Shown piece by piece: positions 61,009-64,000 of a stretch of 64,000 nt of DNA. Below the pieces are notes generated by a model. That model had not been told where the DNA came from. It ran no database searches and saw nothing but the letters and a program-made list of their open reading frames with translations. The translations under genes were made by a program, and so were the position numbers. This stretch comes from Kutzneria buriramensis (GTDB lineage: Bacteria > Actinomycetota > Actinomycetes > Mycobacteriales > Pseudonocardiaceae), in contig NZ_QUNO01000001.1 of the NCBI RefSeq assembly GCF_003387475.1, positions 806,001 through 870,000 on the forward strand, written 5' to 3'. How positions within the stretch are numbered: the stretch's first letter is position 1; every line of letters starts with the position of its first letter.

Positions 61009-62759
61009 TCCGGCGGTCCCGCCCGGCGCTGACGCTGATCGCGGTGCTCACGGCCCTGATCACGGTCGCGGGCTGTGCGGCGATCCCGGACGAGACGCCG
61101 GCGGCGGGGCTGGCGGCCGGCGGCGCGGGCGACCGGGTGGCGCCGGCGCCGGACCCACAGCCGAACCTCCAGCCGGCCGACCTGGTGCGGGCGTTCCTCG
61201 ACGCCAACGCCGATCCCACCAACAGCTACGCCGCGGGCCGGCCCTACCTGACCAAGGCGGCGCAGGCCAAGTGGCAGCCCGACGCGCCGGTCACGATCAT
61301 CCAGAACACCTTCAACACGCTGCCGGAGCAGACCAAGGCCGACCACGCCACGGTGACGGTGATCAGCCAGACGGTCGGGGTGCTCGGCACCGACAAGGCG
61401 TTCGTGCCGAGTTCCGCGCCCAGCACGCTGATCGTGCAGGTGGACAAGCAGGACGGCCAGTGGCGGATCAGCCAGCCGCCGTCGGGCGTGGTCATGACCC
61501 TGGACCGGTTCAACGAGGTCTACCGGCAGACCCGCCTGTACTTCCTGGACCCGCAGAAGCGCGTGCTCGTGCCCGACCTGCGCTACATCGTGTCGCAGCC
61601 GAGCTACAGCCTGCCGAGCCGGGTGATCGACCTGCTGCTGGCCGGTCCGTCCAACGGCATGCAGGGCGCGGTCACCAGCGCGCTCGGCGCGCAGGCGGCG
61701 CTCCAGACCGGCGGCACCGAGTCCGGCGACGGCGCGCTGCTGGTCAATCTCAGCCACGTCGGCGACACCTCGCCGGCGAACGTGAAGCTGATCATCGCGC
61801 AGGTCGTGCAGTCGCTGGCCGTGGTCACCAACAGCCGGATCCGCATCCAGCAGGACGGCGTGCAGCTGTCCCCGGACCGCCTGGACTGGCGGATCGGCGA
61901 CCTGCCGGCGTACGACAGCGGCACCAGCCCCGGGCCCGACCAGACCGGCCTGCTCGTGCACGACGGCCGGGTCAAGCAGCTCGACGACAAGCCCGTGAAC
62001 GGGCCGGCCGGCAACGGCGGCTACTACGTCTCGACCGCCGCGCAGTCCATCGACGGCAGCGAGCTGGCCACCGTCAGCAAGCCCCCCGGCACCAGCGCCG
62101 CCGAGCTGCGGGTCGGGGGCCTCACCCAGGTCAACCCGGTGGTCGACCTGACCGCGGGCACACTGACCCGGCCGACGTGGGTGTCGACCGACTCGGCCAC
62201 CGACGTCAGCAACGAGGTGTGGACCGTCGCCGACGGCAGCCGGGTGGCCCGCGTGATCAAGTCGGCCGACGGCACCTGGGTGGCGCGCACGGTCAACTCG
62301 AACGACCTCAGCCAGTTCGGCCAGATCACCGACCTGCGGCTGTCCCGGGACGGCACGCGGGCTGCGGTCATCGCGAACTCGCTGCTCATCGTGTGCGCCG
62401 TGGTCCGCACGCCCAACTCCGACACGGTGACGCTGCGCTCGCCCCGGGTGCTGCTCCAGGACACGCTGAACAGCGTCGTCGGCGTGGACTGGCTGCTCCA
62501 GGACCAGCTGGTCGTCGCGACCTCCTCCCAGGAGTCGCCGGTCGTGCAGGTGTCCGTCGACGGCAGCCCGACGTTCGTCCGCTACAACGCGGCCAACCTG
62601 ACCGCGCCGGTCTCGGCGGTCACGGCGGCGCCGAGCCGCCCGGTGATCGTGGTGGACGCCGGCGGTATGTGGACCTCCTCGGACTCGGGTTCGGTGTGGC
62701 GGGTCCAGGGCATCGCGGTCGGCAAGTCGTCGAACGCCGTGCCCTTCTACCCCGGCTAG
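61005..62759 (+). CDS. lpqB: lipoprotein LpqB, MtrAB accessory protein
   Basis: 584 residues. The signal and lipobox end VAGC with lipidated Cys24. GerMN-like domain at ~190-310 (RYIVSQPSYSLPSRVIDLLLAGPS, then ALLVNLSHVG), followed by a beta-propeller-like C-terminal half (ELATVSKPPGTSAAELRVGG onward). In mycobacteria LpqB interacts with the MtrB sensor and affects MtrA phosphorylation. GTG start overlaps mtrB stop by 4 bp. The structured copy-C element follows the stop. Confidence 0.96.
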   Translation: MIRRSRPALTLIAVLTALITVAGCAAIPDETPAAGLAAGGAGDRVAPAPDPQPNLQPADLVRAFLDANADPTNSYAAGRPYLTKAAQAKWQPDAPVTIIQNTFNTLPEQTKADHATVTVISQTVGVLGTDKAFVPSSAPSTLIVQVDKQDGQWRISQPPSGVVMTLDRFNEVYRQTRLYFLDPQKRVLVPDLRYIVSQPSYSLPSRVIDLLLAGPSNGMQGAVTSALGAQAALQTGGTESGDGALLVNLSHVGDTSPANVKLIIAQVVQSLAVVTNSRIRIQQDGVQLSPDRLDWRIGDLPAYDSGTSPGPDQTGLLVHDGRVKQLDDKPVNGPAGNGGYYVSTAAQSIDGSELATVSKPPGTSAAELRVGGLTQVNPVVDLTAGTLTRPTWVSTDSATDVSNEVWTVADGSRVARVIKSADGTWVARTVNSNDLSQFGQITDLRLSRDGTRAAVIANSLLIVCAVVRTPNSDTVTLRSPRVLLQDTLNSVVGVDWLLQDQLVVATSSQESPVVQVSVDGSPTFVRYNAANLTAPVSAVTAAPSRPVIVVDAGGMWTSSDSGSVWRVQGIAVGKSSNAVPFYPG

Positions 62760-62770
62760 CAGTGTCTTTG

Positions 62771-62952
62771 CCGCGCGTTCCGCGCGGGGCGAGGCCGTGT
62801 TTCGGCGCCGCCTTCGGCGTCGCGGCTCGGCCGCTCGTGACCGGTGCCTCGCCCTTGCCGGATTTCGACCGCCGCGTCGGCTCGGCGGTGGGGTGCGTCG
62901 GGTGGCGGCGATCGAAATCCAGCAACCGGGCGAAGCACCGGCGCGGCCTCGC
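62771..62952. repeat. structured intergenic element, copy C
   Basis: Mini-hairpin CCGCGCG-TTC-CGCGCGG (62771-62787), identical to copy B. Outer arms GCGAGGCCG (62789-62797) pair with CGGCCTCGC (62944-62952), and CCGGTGC (62841-62847) with GCACCGG (62935-62941). The core GGATTTCGA (62860-62868) pairs with 62912-62920. A 43-bp bulge with its own small hairpin (GCGCCG-CCTT-CGGCGT region) sits between the left arms. Lies between lpqB and convergent comF. Confidence 0.85.
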
Positions 62953-62963
62953 GGGCGTCCCGG

Positions 62964-63626
62964 CTAGTCGGTGCTGGTGAGGGCGACGATCGCGGTCACC
63001 TCCAACCCGGCCGCAGTGAGCACCTGGTGGCACGCGGCGGCGGTCGCGCCGGTGGTGATGACGTCGTCGAGCAGCACGACCGGGGCGCCGCGCGGCGGGG
63101 ACGCCCGTGGTCGAAGCCGCACCCGGCCGGCGAGGTTGGCGGCTCGGGCGGTCGGGTCCAGCCCGACGGAGTCGGCGGCCGAGCGGGCCAGCTCCAGCAT
63201 CGGGGCCACCGCCACGCCATGACCGGCCCGCGCCAGCTCGGCGGCGCACCACCGGGCCAGCTTCGTCATGTGCTCGCCGCCGCGTTGCCGGGAGGTGCGC
63301 CGCCGCGACGGAGCCGGGACCAGCCACCACACGCCGTCCGGCCCCGGCCGCGCCTCCGGGATCCATGGCAGCGCCCTCGCCACCGCCGCGCCCAGCGGCT
63401 CGGCCAGCTCCCGCCGGCCGCGCTCCTTGTACGCCAGCACGGCGTCGCGCGGGGCCCCGCGATATGGGGCCAGCGCATAGGCCGGTGGCCCGTCCGTGAT
63501 CGGGGCGCGATGTACCGGAAGAGGCCCTCCGAATTCGGCCGCGCAGGACTCGCACCACAGCCGGCCGCCCGTTCGGCAACCCACGCAGCGGACCGGCAGA
63601 ACAAGATCGAGCAGTTTCGTCGTCAT
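62964..63626 (-). CDS. ComF family protein (phosphoribosyltransferase fold)
   Basis: 220 residues. N-terminal four-Cys zinc motif CVGCRTGGRLWCESC (Cys14, 17, 25, 28). A phosphoribosyltransferase-type core follows with the PRPP-loop VVLLDDVITTGATAAACHQ. In other bacteria ComFC proteins take part in DNA uptake during transformation, but the actinobacterial role is unproven. ATG start. The mycobacterial homolog Rv3242c runs the same way as lpqB; here the gene is inverted. Confidence 0.92.
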   Translation of the reverse strand: MTTKLLDLVLPVRCVGCRTGGRLWCESCAAEFGGPLPVHRAPITDGPPAYALAPYRGAPRDAVLAYKERGRRELAEPLGAAVARALPWIPEARPGPDGVWWLVPAPSRRRTSRQRGGEHMTKLARWCAAELARAGHGVAVAPMLELARSAADSVGLDPTARAANLAGRVRLRPRASPPRGAPVVLLDDVITTGATAAACHQVLTAAGLEVTAIVALTSTD

Positions 63627-64000
63627 GGGGTCCAGCGTGGCCCTCGACCCCGACAGTTCCGGGCGCCCGTGTTTATTACTCGTGAGTTCGGGTTACGTCG
63701 GAAACCTGAAGTTGTTTCGCATGATTGAGAGAACCTCACACCGGCACCTGGGGGTGGACGTGAAGCGAATGTCGGGTTTTCGGCCACGGCCTTCGGCGGA
63801 CGTGATCGAGAGATACCACCCACATGGGTGAACTTGGGTAGCCGAACTCGATCACCGGCCCCGGTTCCGGCTGGTCCGGCGAAGATCGCCGCCGCCGGCC
63901 CGTCGCGCATCGCGACTACCACCATCGGGGCGACCCGAATCGGTGGCGACCGGTCGCACACGTGACCGGGAACCCCCGACTGGACTGGCACGTTGCCCCG
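63627..64000. other. gene-free right edge, 374 bp, with candidate promoter elements
   Basis: I see no convincing gene. GTTT (63671-63674), 15 bp and GGGTTA (63690-63695) resemble a SigF/SigB-type stress promoter reading rightward. ACTCGTGAGT (63678-63687) lies between them. CACCCA-CA-TGGGTG (about 63817-63830) is a palindrome farther on. In mycobacteria the next gene is a ribosome hibernation factor (hpf), which would suit a stress promoter, but it lies outside the window. Confidence 0.35.

Noticed and set aside
63623-63991. Possible 122-codon minus-strand gene at the right edge
   Set aside because: No motif, no ribosome site, biased composition; overlaps the comF promoter region.

Overview
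This window looks like chromosomal DNA of a high-GC actinomycete with an arabinogalactan-type cell wall, most likely order Pseudonocardiales. The genus cannot be fixed from sequence alone. The evidence is very high GC, frequent GTG and TTG starts, leaderless-type promoters, and a gene order I recognise from mycobacteria: purK-purE-fadE25, a TIGR03089 gene, LCP ligases, rmlB/rmlD, wbbL, manC, fbiB/fbiA, whiB2, a DUF3499 gene, manB-trm112-SIS-manA, an APC permease, sahH, tmk, mtrA-mtrB-lpqB and comF. From memory this parallels M. tuberculosis Rv3276c to Rv3242c, with lineage-specific insertions. No rRNA, tRNA, CRISPR array, prophage or insertion sequence was seen.

Layout. 1-5.6 kb: an ECF sigma factor fused to a zinc-finger, membrane and surface domain, cut by the window edge; a divergent GGDEF-like protein; and a GntR/ABC transporter operon. 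5.6-8.6 kb: purK, purE and an acyl-CoA dehydrogenase. 8.6-11 kb: an accessory AAA ATPase with a DUF234-type C-terminus behind a three-iteron palindrome, then small membrane proteins. 11-28 kb: a cell-envelope glycan region with TIGR03089, two LCP ligases, rmlB, rmlD, five glycosyltransferases besides WbbL, WbbL itself and a nucleotide-sugar pyrophosphorylase. 28-33.6 kb: a NUDIX hydrolase and the F420 genes fbiB and fbiA, separated by a DoxX plus beta-barrel cassette, then an M50 protease. 33.7-45 kb: whiB, a 1097-residue membrane glycosyltransferase, and the mannose-metabolism operon followed by CDF and APC transporters. 45-57.7 kb: many single convergent or divergent genes (MutL-like ATPase, membrane hydrolase, sahH, HTH regulator, GH92 mannosidase, DnaJ-NERD protein, tmk, VOC protein). 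57.9-63.6 kb: mtrA-mtrB-lpqB and comF.

How the genes fit together. Much of the window serves the envelope. RmlB/RmlD make dTDP-rhamnose, ManA/ManB/ManC make GDP-mannose, WbbL and the neighbouring glycosyltransferases use the sugar donors, LCP proteins attach the polymers to peptidoglycan, and MtrAB-LpqB couples envelope state to the cell cycle. Other genes are housekeeping: purine synthesis, F420, SAM recycling and dTMP kinase.

The most unusual items are: (1) three copies of a structured intergenic element (37.5, 50.8 and 62.8 kb), all between convergent genes, with compensatory base-pair changes; (2) a 24-residue tandem repeat in a long C-terminal tail of MtrB; (3) a dispersed 13-bp palindrome, GTCCANNNYGGAC, found about 14 times mostly inside genes; (4) a 54-bp near-palindrome of three 15-bp iterons before the ATPase gene; (5) fbiA and fbiB separated by an inserted two-gene cassette.
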